Source: Photobacterium ganghwense
GTDB taxonomy: Bacteria; Pseudomonadota; Gammaproteobacteria; Enterobacterales; Vibrionaceae
NCBI RefSeq assembly: GCF_003025595.1
Contig: NZ_PYMI01000007.1
Location: 62,001 to 126,000, forward strand
Direction: 5' to 3'
DNA: 64,000 nucleotides
Positions within the stretch are counted from its first letter, which is position 1; the number at the start of each line of letters is the position of its first letter. The position numbers and the translations under genes were made by a program. Shown here piece by piece: positions 50,174 through 58,676 of this stretch. The notes under the pieces were generated by a model. The model was not told the origin of the DNA. It searched no databases and saw only the letters and a list, made by a program, of their open reading frames with translations.

Positions 50174-51055
50174 TTATGACGTGTATTTTTGTGTGGAAGG
50201 ACAGATGGCCTTGGCACTTTGAGTCAGCGGCTCAAGGGTAAACCCCTGATGACTCAGAAGGGCCGGGAGTCCCTGAGGGCCGAGTAAATGCATGGCACCG
50301 ACCACGACCAGGTATTTGCCCGGCGGGTAGTACTCCGATGCCATCTGATTCGCCCAGTCTCGATTACGAGCATAGATCAGCAACTCATCCGTTTTGGCTG
50401 AGTAATGGCTGTCGTCAAAAATGCGTTGCAGCTGAGCCAGATCCCCCGCCTGCCAAGCCGAAATCATGCATTGCAATTGGCTTTCCAGTTGCTCCCATTC
50501 CCCTACGGTTGCCATTAACAGATCTTTGCCGTGGTCATCCAGCTGTTCCATCAGAGTGATTTGCTGCTGAACGCTTTCCAGTTCTTTGATGGGGAGTTGG
50601 TCTTTTTCTGCCCGACGTAACAACGTCATGTCGATACCGTGAGCCGGACTTAATCCTGCGTTGTCCGCCATTTTCATTTGCAGCTGAATGGCAGCCAGCC
50701 AGGGAGGGGATTTCAGCAGTGGCGTCACTTTCAATCCAGCTTTGCGGGCTGTGTCGAGCAAGGCCGTTTTTTCTTCGGTTGAGAGCAGGCTTTCAGTCAG
50801 AGGAATTGCGGGGTTAATCCGGGCCTGATTGGGAGCCAGAATGTTGGCTTCGACAACCAGGGCGTTGGCACTGCGCCAGTGGTTCAGGAAAGCTTGTGGC
50901 AGCGGGTACAGAGACGGGTGCCCGGCATGGATGGAACCTAGCAGGATAAACTGGCGTTGGCTATCCTGTGCCATCCAGACCAGAGGTTCAGCATGGCTCC
51001 AGCTACTGAAAACAGGCACAAGCAATAAGAGTTTAGAAAGTAACGACTTAAACAT
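50174..51055 (-). CDS. ybaP: TraB/GumN family protein (YbaP)
   Basis: A 293-residue exported protein with a signal peptide (about residues 1-22, cleaved after SHA). The TraB/GumN (Tiki-like) core has 'FILLGSIHAGHPSLYPLP' with the paired GxxH near residue 43, and 'VVVGAMHLLGPQGLPALL' near 256 with the second GxxH. The family has putative metalloprotease-like active sites; the E. coli YbaP function is unknown. E. coli ybaP also lies beside copA. Confidence 0.87.
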   Translation of the reverse strand: MFKSLLSKLLLLVPVFSSWSHAEPLVWMAQDSQRQFILLGSIHAGHPSLYPLPQAFLNHWRSANALVVEANILAPNQARINPAIPLTESLLSTEEKTALLDTARKAGLKVTPLLKSPPWLAAIQLQMKMADNAGLSPAHGIDMTLLRRAEKDQLPIKELESVQQQITLMEQLDDHGKDLLMATVGEWEQLESQLQCMISAWQAGDLAQLQRIFDDSHYSAKTDELLIYARNRDWANQMASEYYPPGKYLVVVGAMHLLGPQGLPALLSHQGFTLEPLTQSAKAICPSTQKYTS

Positions 51056-51159
51056 AGCAATCCTGAGGAAAAGGCGGATAACACAGTTATAACAGCTAAC
51101 GAAGAGGCTCGCTAGACGAGAGCTTACTCAGAGAAAAACGGGGTTCAGGAAAGTAAATA

Positions 51160-51190
51160 GCCCTGTTCGGCAGTGGAAGCCGGACAGGGC
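51160..51190 (-). terminator. Terminator of the copA transcript
   Basis: GCCCTGT-CGGC pairs with GCCG-ACAGGGC around AGTGGAA. On the minus strand TATTTACTTT follows. It lies 12 bp past the small gene after copA. Confidence 0.7.
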
Positions 51191-51201
51191 CTGAAGGGAC
51201 G

Positions 51202-51276
51202 TTATTGGCGATCAGGATGGAGCCAGAACCACCAGATAATAAAAGCAATGGTTAGTATACCGATGAGAGCGATCAT
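51202..51276 (-). CDS. 24-residue membrane peptide translationally coupled to copA
   Basis: A 24-codon frame starts MIALIGILTIAF and ends WWFWLHPDRQ: one hydrophobic helix with a Trp-rich interface and a charged tail. Its ATG overlaps the copA TGA (ATGA), AAGGAG lies 8 nt upstream inside copA, and a terminator follows directly. These three signals support a real gene. I do not recognise the family. A role with CopA, such as a small membrane partner, is only inferred from coupling. Confidence 0.7.
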   Translation of the reverse strand: MIALIGILTIAFIIWWFWLHPDRQ

Positions 51277-54200
51277 TTGTGTTGCTCCTTATTGTCTGAG
51301 GTAGTACGAGGACGACCGTCCGGAGTGAATAATCGCAGTCGGTTGGCGTTACTGACCACCGTGATGGAAGACAGCGCCATCGCGGCACCGGCGATCACCG
51401 GGCTGAGCAAAGCGCCGGTAAACGGGAACAAAATACCGGCAGCAACAGGAATGCCCAAGGTGTTGTAAATAAAGGCACCAAACAAGTTTTGCTTCATGTT
51501 TTTTAGGGTGGCACGAGACAGCTGCAACGCATCGGCAACGCCGTGCAGAGAATGACGAACCAGTGTCAGCTGGGCACTTTCAATCGCTACATCACTGCCG
51601 CTACCCATGGCAATCCCGACTTCTGACTGGGCGAGGGCCGGAGCATCATTGATGCCGTCACCCACCATGGCCACTTTTTTCCCTTCAGCCTGAAGCGCTT
51701 GAATCTGGCTGGATTTACCATCCGGCAATACGCCCGCGATCACTGTGGTGATCCCTGCCTGAGCGGCAATCGCCTGTGCTGTCGATTTGATATCCCCGGT
51801 TAGCATGATGACCTCAAGCCCCATGGCCTGCAGGCGCTTGATCGCCTCGACGGAGTCATGGCGGAGCGGATCGCTGATACCGAGTAATCCTGCTAACTGA
51901 TTCCCGACAGCCACAAAGATCGGAGTGATACCTTGCTGGCTGATTCGTTCGGCATCGTTAATGCCTGCCACGAAATCGACCTGATGTTGTTGCAAAAGCT
52001 TTTGATTACCCAGCAGCAAATTCTGTCCGGCCACATCCCCTTCCACGCCAAAGCCGGGTTTGGCTGCAAAGTGGCCATGGGGCTGCAGAGGTAGGGAGTC
52101 TGCTTTGGCGGCATCCAGAATAGCCTTCGCCAGTGGGTGCTCGGAGCCTTGCTCTAACGATGCTGCCAGCGATAGCAGGGTCTCTCTGGTGTAGCCGTTG
52201 AAAGTCAGGCATTCCACCAGTTGGGGTTTTCCTTCGGTCAGGGTGCCGGTTTTATCCAGCACGACAGTGTCGACTTCGGCGGCCATTTGCAGCGCTTCAG
52301 CATTGCGGATGAGCACGCCGTATTCCGCAGCTCGTCCAACCCCGACGGTGACCGACATCGGAGTTGCCAGCCCCAGTGCACATGGACAAGCAATAATTAA
52401 CACTGTGGTGGCCGTAACCAGCATATAAATGGACGACGGCTCTGGGCCAAAGTAGTACCACACCATGGCCGTGATAACCGCGATGATCATTACCGATGGT
52501 ACAAAGATCGACGAAATGGTATCAGCCAGCCTTGCCAGCGCCGGTTTACTGCTTTGGGCCTGACGGACCAAGTCGATAATGCGTGCCAGCATGGTGTCCC
52601 GGCCGATTTTTTCGGCCCGGAACAGCAGGGTACCATTTTGGTTAATCGTGCCGGCATGCAGAGTGTCCCCTTCGCGTTTGTGTGCGGGCAGCGGCTCACC
52701 GGTCAGCATGGATTCATCAATGTAGCTTTCGCCTTGCGTGATTGTCCCGTCTACAGGAATTCGGGCCCCCGGGTAGAGGCGCAGCAGCATCCCTTGTTGT
52801 ACTTGCGCCAGCGGCACTTCCCGCTCTTCACCTTGCTCAACAATCACAGCGGTCTGGGGTTGGAGATCCATCAGCTGTTCCAGCGCTTTTGAAGTGCGGC
52901 TGCGGGCACGGGCTTCAAGGGCATGTCCCAGAGTAATCAAACCGAGGATCATGGCAGAGGCTTCAAAATACACGTGACGTGCCTGATCTGGCAGTAAGTC
53001 CGGCACCAGTACAACAAACATTGAATACAGCCAGGCTGCTCCAGTACCTAAGGCGACCAGAGTGTCCATGGTGGCACGGTGATGGCGAAACGCCTTCCAG
53101 GCATTAACATAGAAATGGCGACCAGTGGTGACCAGCAGAGCAAGGGTCAGTAAGCCAATGGCTCCCCAGGCCAGTTGCTCAGAGGCTGAGGCGATCATCA
53201 TACTGCCACCCAGTAGCCCCCATCCCATCATGGGAATACCAACAGCCAGGGCAAGAAAGGCATTGCGCAGGTGGGTGCGGTACAGCTGTTCGTTCTGAGC
53301 CTGCTGGCGCTGGCGGCGGGTTGCTTCATCTTCTGATAATTCGGCGCCGTAGCCGGCTTGGGTCACGGCTTCGATGATCTGTTCACTGTCCGCCGAGCCA
53401 GTGACCTGCGCCGTCCTCTCAGCTAGGTTGACCGATGCCTGAGTGACGCCGGGAACGCTCAGAATGGCTTTTTCTACCGAGGCAACACAGCTGGCACAGG
53501 TCATGCCGGACAGCGTGTATTGCTGGGCTGTTGGTTGAGCTGTTGGAGGTTTTTGTTGCTCTGACGGCTGAGCCATGGGGGCAGTGACGGGCTGTGAGTG
53601 TTCAGGTGCCGCCGCTTTCGCCGCATCAGCAACCGGATTTTGAGGAATGACAGCAGGCAAAACCGAGTCATCCGGCACAGCCTGGTAGCCCAAGGCTGTT
53701 ATTAGTGAGATCACCGCTGGTGTATCCAGTGTGGTGGTAACGGTAGCCAAAGTTTTGGTGACGGAAAACTGGCTGATCTCAGGCTGCTCTGCCAGTGCTT
53801 TTTCAACTTTCGCGACACATTTACCACAGCTAAGCCCGCTGAGAGCCAAGGAGAGAGTGGCGGGGGCAGCATCGGAAGAGCCATTTTCTGACCGTGGCAC
53901 CTGATAACCAAGCGATTCGATCAGTGCAATTAATTCGTTTTCTGCCAAACGGGTGGTGGCTTTGAGGGACGTCTTGGTCACGTCGGCATTGCTCACCTGA
54001 GGATGCGCATCCAGGGCCGTCTTGACTTTGCTGACGCATTTTCCGCACGACAGACCGGCCAGTGGCAGGACAATTTCCCGGCCAGTGTCATAATCGACTT
54101 CGTACCCGAGTTGAGTAATCGCCTCGACAACGTCAGCCTCTTTCATCGAACCTCTGACCAACGCCTGTTGGGTATCAACATCAACAGATTCCACGCCGGG

Positions 54201-54281
54201 TAACTCGGTCAGCGCCGTTTTAATTTTGCCGGCACAGTTCATACACCGGACTTTTTTTAGGGGAAGAGTTAATTCAGCCAT
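51273..54281 (-). CDS. copA: Copper-exporting P1B-type ATPase CopA with four metal-binding domains
   Basis: A 1002-residue Cu(I) export pump. Four N-terminal HMA domains show the CxxC motifs CMNC (about residue 14), CGKC (about 79), CGKC (about 152) and CASC (about 262). The pump core has 'MLTGEPLP', the membrane CPC in 'IIACPCALGLATP', the phosphorylation site DKTGTLT, the nucleotide-domain 'GSEHPLAKA', and 'GDGINDAPAL'. E. coli CopA has two HMA domains and 834 residues. ATG 54281 has better spacing from AAGG than the preceding ATG. A CueR-type promoter lies upstream. Confidence 0.96.
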   Translation of the reverse strand: MAELTLPLKKVRCMNCAGKIKTALTELPGVESVDVDTQQALVRGSMKEADVVEAITQLGYEVDYDTGREIVLPLAGLSCGKCVSKVKTALDAHPQVSNADVTKTSLKATTRLAENELIALIESLGYQVPRSENGSSDAAPATLSLALSGLSCGKCVAKVEKALAEQPEISQFSVTKTLATVTTTLDTPAVISLITALGYQAVPDDSVLPAVIPQNPVADAAKAAAPEHSQPVTAPMAQPSEQQKPPTAQPTAQQYTLSGMTCASCVASVEKAILSVPGVTQASVNLAERTAQVTGSADSEQIIEAVTQAGYGAELSEDEATRRQRQQAQNEQLYRTHLRNAFLALAVGIPMMGWGLLGGSMMIASASEQLAWGAIGLLTLALLVTTGRHFYVNAWKAFRHHRATMDTLVALGTGAAWLYSMFVVLVPDLLPDQARHVYFEASAMILGLITLGHALEARARSRTSKALEQLMDLQPQTAVIVEQGEEREVPLAQVQQGMLLRLYPGARIPVDGTITQGESYIDESMLTGEPLPAHKREGDTLHAGTINQNGTLLFRAEKIGRDTMLARIIDLVRQAQSSKPALARLADTISSIFVPSVMIIAVITAMVWYYFGPEPSSIYMLVTATTVLIIACPCALGLATPMSVTVGVGRAAEYGVLIRNAEALQMAAEVDTVVLDKTGTLTEGKPQLVECLTFNGYTRETLLSLAASLEQGSEHPLAKAILDAAKADSLPLQPHGHFAAKPGFGVEGDVAGQNLLLGNQKLLQQHQVDFVAGINDAERISQQGITPIFVAVGNQLAGLLGISDPLRHDSVEAIKRLQAMGLEVIMLTGDIKSTAQAIAAQAGITTVIAGVLPDGKSSQIQALQAEGKKVAMVGDGINDAPALAQSEVGIAMGSGSDVAIESAQLTLVRHSLHGVADALQLSRATLKNMKQNLFGAFIYNTLGIPVAAGILFPFTGALLSPVIAGAAMALSSITVVSNANRLRLFTPDGRPRTTSDNKEQHK

Positions 54282-54367
54282 CATATAGCCTTGCTTGTCA
54301 GGTTAAAGCAATGCGTTTATCACAACACGCGCATTACTTGAGTCAATGCGTTTATCCATTACAAGTA

Positions 54368-54398
54368 ATGATAAAGCTTCCATCAAGTGGAAGGTCAA
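54368..54398 (-). promoter_or_regulatory. CueR-dependent copA promoter
   Basis: On the minus strand TTGACC (54393-54398) and TATCAT (54368-54373) have the overlong 19-bp spacer typical of MerR-family promoters. The spacer carries the dyad CTTCCA-N5-TGGAAG (54377-54393). This is the architecture of E. coli PcopA, activated when CueR binds Cu(I). The leader before copA is about 80 nt. Confidence 0.88.
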
Positions 54399-54558
54399 GG
54401 AAGCGTGATAAAGAATTTTCATCATGGGTGCTTGAGGCGTTTTTCTGCGGTGTAGAGACAGTTTTTGCTGGTATGGTGACACTGACATTACGACTTGCGA
54501 ACTGTCACAGTGAAGAGGCATACTGAATAAAACCTTCCATTAACTGTAAGGCAGAATG

Positions 54559-54954
54559 ATGAACATCAGTGAAGTTGCTCAGCGTACGGGGCTGACCACC
54601 AAAACCATTCGATTTTATGAAGACAAAGGGGTGATATCGCCTCCGCTGCGGGCTGAAAATGGCTATCGCCAGTACAGTCGTCGGCATCTGGATGAGTTAC
54701 TGCTGATCCGTCGCTCGCGGCTGGTCGGGTTTACGCTGGAAGAAAGCCGCGAGTTACTGGAGTTTTCCCGCGATCCCCATCGTCGCAGTGCGGATGTCAA
54801 AGCCAAAGCAGAGCAGAAGCTGCTGGAAATTGATGGAAAAATCCGGGAGTTGTTGGAAATGAAACAAACCCTGGAAGCATTAACCAAACAGTGTCCGGGC
54901 GATGAGGGCGCACGATGCCCGATTATTGATGGTCTGAGTCGTTGCGACGGCTAG
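54559..54954 (+). CDS. cueR: Copper-responsive MerR-family regulator CueR
   Basis: A 131-residue activator. The N-terminal winged helix is 'MNISEVAQRTGLTTKTIRFYEDKGVISPP', followed by a long dimer helix. The Cu(I)-binding loop CPGDEGARC near residues 112-120 carries the two cysteines and is followed by 'PIIDGLSRC', all as in CueR. ATG 54559 sits 7 nt after AAGG and matches E. coli; the ATG at 54556 is too close. It is divergent from copA, its main target. Confidence 0.95.
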   Translation: MNISEVAQRTGLTTKTIRFYEDKGVISPPLRAENGYRQYSRRHLDELLLIRRSRLVGFTLEESRELLEFSRDPHRRSADVKAKAEQKLLEIDGKIRELLEMKQTLEALTKQCPGDEGARCPIIDGLSRCDG

Positions 54955-55122
54955 CAAACAAGAAACAAACATCAGGAAAATAAAGATATCGCTTTAAGGG
55001 ACAATAACCAATAGCCGGGCTTGGCAAAGCGACCGGCTCAGGTTAGAACTGTCTTTGGTAAAGGGCTTCAGTCAGCCTTCAGGAGATGTCAGTCTCGGCT
55101 TTCGTCTGACCTGTTCAGCCGC

Positions 55123-55980
55123 TTAGTAAAGCAGGGCGTACAGCTGACGGCGGTACTTGCTGGCAATGGCGTTCCCCTGACCCAGAGCCGTAAGAATATC
55201 CATCATGGTTTTCTTGGCCGCGCCGTCGGCAAAGTTGATGTTTTTACGCAGCAGTTTAAGCAATAATTCCAACGCCTCTTCGGTACGATCAACCTGGCTG
55301 TACTGAACGGCCAGTTCGAACGCAATCTCCTGATTCTCAGGCTCGGCTGTCAATTTTTCTTCCAACAGGCGAATTTCCGGGGAGTCACTGGCTTGTTTAT
55401 GCAGCTCCAGCTTGGCAATCAGGCCTTTGAATTTAGCATCCTGATCCTGCATCGGGATGGTCGCCAGCAACAATTCAGCCTCATCAAACTGAGACGTCTC
55501 GAGCAGACACTCGGCCATTGCCAGATTGATCACACTGTTCTGCTCAAATTTCGCCGCCAGTTCGCGCAGAACCGGTAACGCTTCGTTGTATTGTTTTTCA
55601 TCTACCTGTGCCAGGGCGTTTTTCAGTGCCAGCTCTTCCTGACTCGGCAGGTGTTTGCTCAGCATCTCACGCAGGCTTTGCTCCGTTTGCGGACCGGCCG
55701 CTCCATCTACCGGCTGACCGTTTTTGAACAGGGCGACGGTTGGCAGGCTGCGCACGCCAAACTGACCGGCCACCATAGGTTGGGCCTCGCAGTTCAGGGT
55801 CGCCAGCACGACTTGTCCCTGATAAGACGCCACAATGCGTTCCAGGAGGTGGTTTACTTCAGCCGTTTCCGGCATAGAGGATGCCCAGAAGCTGATTATA
55901 ACCGGCGTCTGCATCGATTGCTCAATAACCTGGTGAAGGTTCTGCTCGTTCAATTCGATAGATACTTGTGGGTCATACAT
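55123..55980 (-). CDS. ybbN: Thioredoxin-like co-chaperone YbbN (CnoX)
   Basis: A 285-residue protein with an N-terminal thioredoxin fold (about residues 5-110) and C-terminal TPR-like repeats. CnoX/YbbN binds GroEL and protects substrates under bleach stress. At the redox site the sequence reads WASSMPET: both cysteines of CxxC are absent, whereas E. coli has SQHC with one. It can therefore hold no redox activity at this position. 'RSLPTVALFKNGQPVDG' gives the cis-Pro loop. Confidence 0.92.
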   Translation of the reverse strand: MYDPQVSIELNEQNLHQVIEQSMQTPVIISFWASSMPETAEVNHLLERIVASYQGQVVLATLNCEAQPMVAGQFGVRSLPTVALFKNGQPVDGAAGPQTEQSLREMLSKHLPSQEELALKNALAQVDEKQYNEALPVLRELAAKFEQNSVINLAMAECLLETSQFDEAELLLATIPMQDQDAKFKGLIAKLELHKQASDSPEIRLLEEKLTAEPENQEIAFELAVQYSQVDRTEEALELLLKLLRKNINFADGAAKKTMMDILTALGQGNAIASKYRRQLYALLY

Positions 55981-56135
55981 GGGTTCTTTTCACTCCCTGG
56001 GGAAAATGGCGATGCGCAGTGCTGAACACTATTCAGCTAACGCGCTGTATTGAATATGTTATGGGGGAGTGACGTCAGAATTTCAAGGGAAAGAGAGCGG
56101 AAGATCACGTGGCGGAAGAGAAAACACACAAACCG

Positions 56136-56164
56136 AAAAGTGGAGAGCCAGGCTCTCCACTTTT
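56136..56164. terminator. Bidirectional hairpin terminator between ybbO and ybbN
   Basis: AAAAGTGGAGAGCC and GGCTCTCCACTTTT form a perfect 14-bp inverted repeat around one A. It probably ends the tesA-ybbO transcript, which separates ybbN from it. Confidence 0.75.
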
Positions 56165-56322
56165 CAGGAAAAGGTCAACAGCAGAGCGAGTGTCACACAG
56201 ACACAGAGAAAATTAATTTGGCGCAATGTCATAACCACACCTTTTATTGTTCAAAACGCACTACAGACAAAAGTTCTTGGTAAGTCATTGGTACTAAGGG
56301 GCACTTCCTTTAACTTACCGGA

Positions 56323-56342
56323 ACAGAATATCTGTATTCTGT
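56323..56342. repeat. Inverted repeat ACAGAATA-N4-TATTCTGT
   Basis: Two perfect 8-bp arms flank TCTG, without a T tract, so it looks like an operator more than a terminator. It is in the gap 180 bp after the ybbO stop and about 340 bp before ybbN. I cannot assign a regulator. Confidence 0.6.
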
Positions 56343-56524
56343 GACACTAATATTACATTTTGTCTGTTTTTGATGTGGTTGGTACCCTTATTTTGTTTAA
56401 TCCGGTGTTTTTAATGCTTAACTTTATAAAATCGCTGCCATTTTGTGCAGCGATGTCACGATATTGTGTGAATGAATATTCACTCAATTGCAATTCTGGG
56501 CTGCCCGGGCATTAAAGCGCTTGG

Positions 56525-57352
56525 TTAGGCACTTTTTTTCAGCAGGTTGTCGAGCCAACGACTGGGCAATACTCGCCGCAGAAAACCGAACAGATAGGTC
56601 GGCTGTGTGACGAAATAGCGGGCCTTGGGGGTGTCACTGTCGATGATGGCTTGCAAGGGTTTAAGCACGGCTTCTGCCCCCAGAGTGAAGCGGTTCGACG
56701 GTGAGGATTTGCCCAGCCGTTCCAGCGTTTGTTGATAGGTGCGATGGTGGCGGGAAGCAGTCATGTCGATGTGTTGTTCAAACTTGGCTTTGGCGTTGGC
56801 CCGGAACTGGCTTTCAATAGGACCGGGCTCAATCAGGCTGACATGCACGGGGGTATCGTCAAGTTCAAGACGTAGGGTATCGGTGTAGCCCTCTAATGCA
56901 AACTTACTGGCATTGTAGGCACCGCGGTATTTCATCGCGACTAGGCCCAGTACTGAGCTGTTCTGCACGATTTTTCCGCTTCCCTGACGGAGCATGACCG
57001 GAATAACAGCCCGAGTCAGGTGGTGCCAGCCAAACAGGTTGGTTGAGAACTGCTGGCGCAGGGCATCGGTCGGGAGATCTTCCAGGGCGCCGGGCTGGCC
57101 ATAGGCGGCATTGTTAAACAGCACATCCAGTCGCCCTTCTGTAATCGCCAGCGTTTCGGCCAAACCTTGTTCAATTGACGTTTCGCTGTCCATATCAAGT
57201 TGGACACACTGTAGTCCCTCCTGTTTCAGACGCTCGACATCTTCCCGGCGACGGCAGCTGGCCACTACCTGATAACCTGCGCGATGCAGGGCATGGGCGC
57301 AGTGATAGCCAATGCCGCTACTGCACCCGGTTATTAAAATACTGATGGTCAT
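56525..57352 (-). CDS. ybbO: Short-chain dehydrogenase/reductase YbbO
   Basis: A 275-residue classical SDR with NADP-type start 'ILITGCSSGIGYHCA' (residues 5-19), 'NNAAYG' at about 80-85, catalytic Ser in 'NSSVLG', and YxxxK as 'YNASK' (about 148-152). YbbO homologues reduce aldehydes with NADPH. It follows tesA on the minus strand after 54 bp, the E. coli order. Confidence 0.9.
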   Translation of the reverse strand: MTISILITGCSSGIGYHCAHALHRAGYQVVASCRRREDVERLKQEGLQCVQLDMDSETSIEQGLAETLAITEGRLDVLFNNAAYGQPGALEDLPTDALRQQFSTNLFGWHHLTRAVIPVMLRQGSGKIVQNSSVLGLVAMKYRGAYNASKFALEGYTDTLRLELDDTPVHVSLIEPGPIESQFRANAKAKFEQHIDMTASRHHRTYQQTLERLGKSSPSNRFTLGAEAVLKPLQAIIDSDTPKARYFVTQPTYLFGFLRRVLPSRWLDNLLKKSA

Positions 57353-57406
57353 GATTATTCCGTTAGGTCTGAAAGGTGAAACTTACTGGCAAAGCCGCAC
57401 TCTGAT

Positions 57407-58006
57407 TTACAGGTGCGGCGCGACTTCCTGCGCCATAAACTCGGCGATCCAGGGTTGGGCGGCGGCGGTCGGATGCAGCCCGTCCTCCATCATCCAGTCT
57501 GGTTTCAGGATGATGTGTTCCAGAAAAAAGGGCAGCAGCGGCACCTCATATTCTTTACTGATGTCCTGATACAACATCGCAAACTGCTGACTGTAGCGTT
57601 TGCCGTAATTAGGCGGGACATAAATCTGCATTAACAACGGCTTTGCCCCGCTGGCTTCGATTTGGGTGATCATCTCTGCAAGGTTATTGCGTATAGTTGA
57701 AGGAGGAAAACCGCGCAGGCCATCGTTGGCACCCAGCTCAATGATCACATAGGCGGGCTTATGGCGTGTCAGCAAAGCCGGTAGCCGGGCTAGGCCGTTC
57801 CCGGTCGTATCGCCGGAAATACTGGCATTGACGACGTCAAGACGGCGGCCTTTTTTGTCCAGCTCATCGGCCAGTAAGTTCGGCCAGCTTTGTTCGGCTG
57901 ACATCCGGTAGCCGGCGCTGAGGCTGTCGCCCACCACAACCAGAGTACTGGCCAGGCTCAGGGGCGCTAAGAGTAACAATAAGATAACTGAAAGGAATCG
58001 TAACAT
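57407..58006 (-). CDS. tesA: Acyl-CoA thioesterase I / protease I / lysophospholipase L1 TesA
   Basis: A 199-residue periplasmic SGNH hydrolase. The signal peptide is about residues 1-19 ([20 protein letters not shown]). It has block I GDSLSAGY with nucleophile Ser, block III GANDG, and block V DGLHP with the catalytic Asp and His. It cleaves long-chain acyl thioesters and lysophospholipids. Its ATG shares a CATG with the divergent ybbA ATG; the longer frame into ybbA is a shadow. Confidence 0.93.
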   Translation of the reverse strand: MLRFLSVILLLLLAPLSLASTLVVVGDSLSAGYRMSAEQSWPNLLADELDKKGRRLDVVNASISGDTTGNGLARLPALLTRHKPAYVIIELGANDGLRGFPPSTIRNNLAEMITQIEASGAKPLLMQIYVPPNYGKRYSQQFAMLYQDISKEYEVPLLPFFLEHIILKPDWMMEDGLHPTAAAQPWIAEFMAQEVAPHL

Positions 58007-58676
58007 GTCTACATCCGTGATAAAGGCTGTCTCAGTGTCCAAGCAGGTAACGACGGCATCGTCGTCTCTGACCATTCTGCAGGATGTTTCTCTCGAGGTC
58101 GAGCAGGGGGAGGCGATCGCGTTGGTCGGCGTCTCCGGGGCGGGTAAATCCACCCTGATGACATTACTGGCAGGACTGGACTTGCCGACCCACGGAGACA
58201 TTGAGTTACTGGGAAATGCTCTGAGCCAGATGGATGACGAAGCCCGTGCAGCCTTGCGCAGTGAATCGGTTGGCTTTGTTTTTCAGAGTTTTCTTCTTAT
58301 TCCCTCACTGTCGGCGCTGGAGAATGTGATGCTGCCTGCAATCATCAAAGGGGAGGTTTCGGACGAATCCCGGGCTCGCGAATTGCTGAATCAGGTTGGC
58401 CTCAGCGGCCGTGAAACGCACCTTCCCAGCCAGCTTTCCGGCGGTGAGCAACAGCGGGTGGCCCTTGCCAGGGCGTTTATGACCTCGCCCAAAGTATTGT
58501 TTGCTGATGAACCGACCGGGAATCTTGACCAACACACGGCCGCGACGGTGATTGAGCTGCTATTTGCCCTTAACCGGGATCACGGTACAACGCTGATTCT
58601 GGTCACCCATGACCCGTATCTGGCGGATCGCTGCGACCGAACCCTGACACTGGAAAATGGCAAGGTGGTGGCATGA
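58005..58676 (+). CDS. ybbA: ABC transporter ATP-binding protein YbbA (LolD/MacB type)
   Basis: A 223-residue ATPase with Walker [10 protein letters not shown] (about residue 43), Q-loop 'FVFQSF', signature LSGGEQQR, Walker B '[12 protein letters not shown]' and the switch His in 'LVTHD'. It works with the FtsX-like permease YbbP, whose start it overlaps by 4 nt. The E. coli pair has no firmly proven substrate. AAAGGAA lies upstream of ATG 58005. Confidence 0.93.
   Translation: MSTSVIKAVSVSKQVTTASSSLTILQDVSLEVEQGEAIALVGVSGAGKSTLMTLLAGLDLPTHGDIELLGNALSQMDDEARAALRSESVGFVFQSFLLIPSLSALENVMLPAIIKGEVSDESRARELLNQVGLSGRETHLPSQLSGGEQQRVALARAFMTSPKVLFADEPTGNLDQHTAATVIELLFALNRDHGTTLILVTHDPYLADRCDRTLTLENGKVVA

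Larger units (their letters stand above)
55981..56524. other. Gap between ybbN and ybbO
   Basis: About 540 bp, AT-rich toward ybbO, with no supported gene. It holds the terminator at 56136-56164 and the inverted repeat at 56323-56342, listed separately. Confidence 0.5.

Noticed and set aside
56323..56342. Possible LexA box at the palindrome before ybbN
   Set aside because: The CTGT-N8-ACAG form is not met; the arms are arranged ACAG...CTGT, the opposite orientation.
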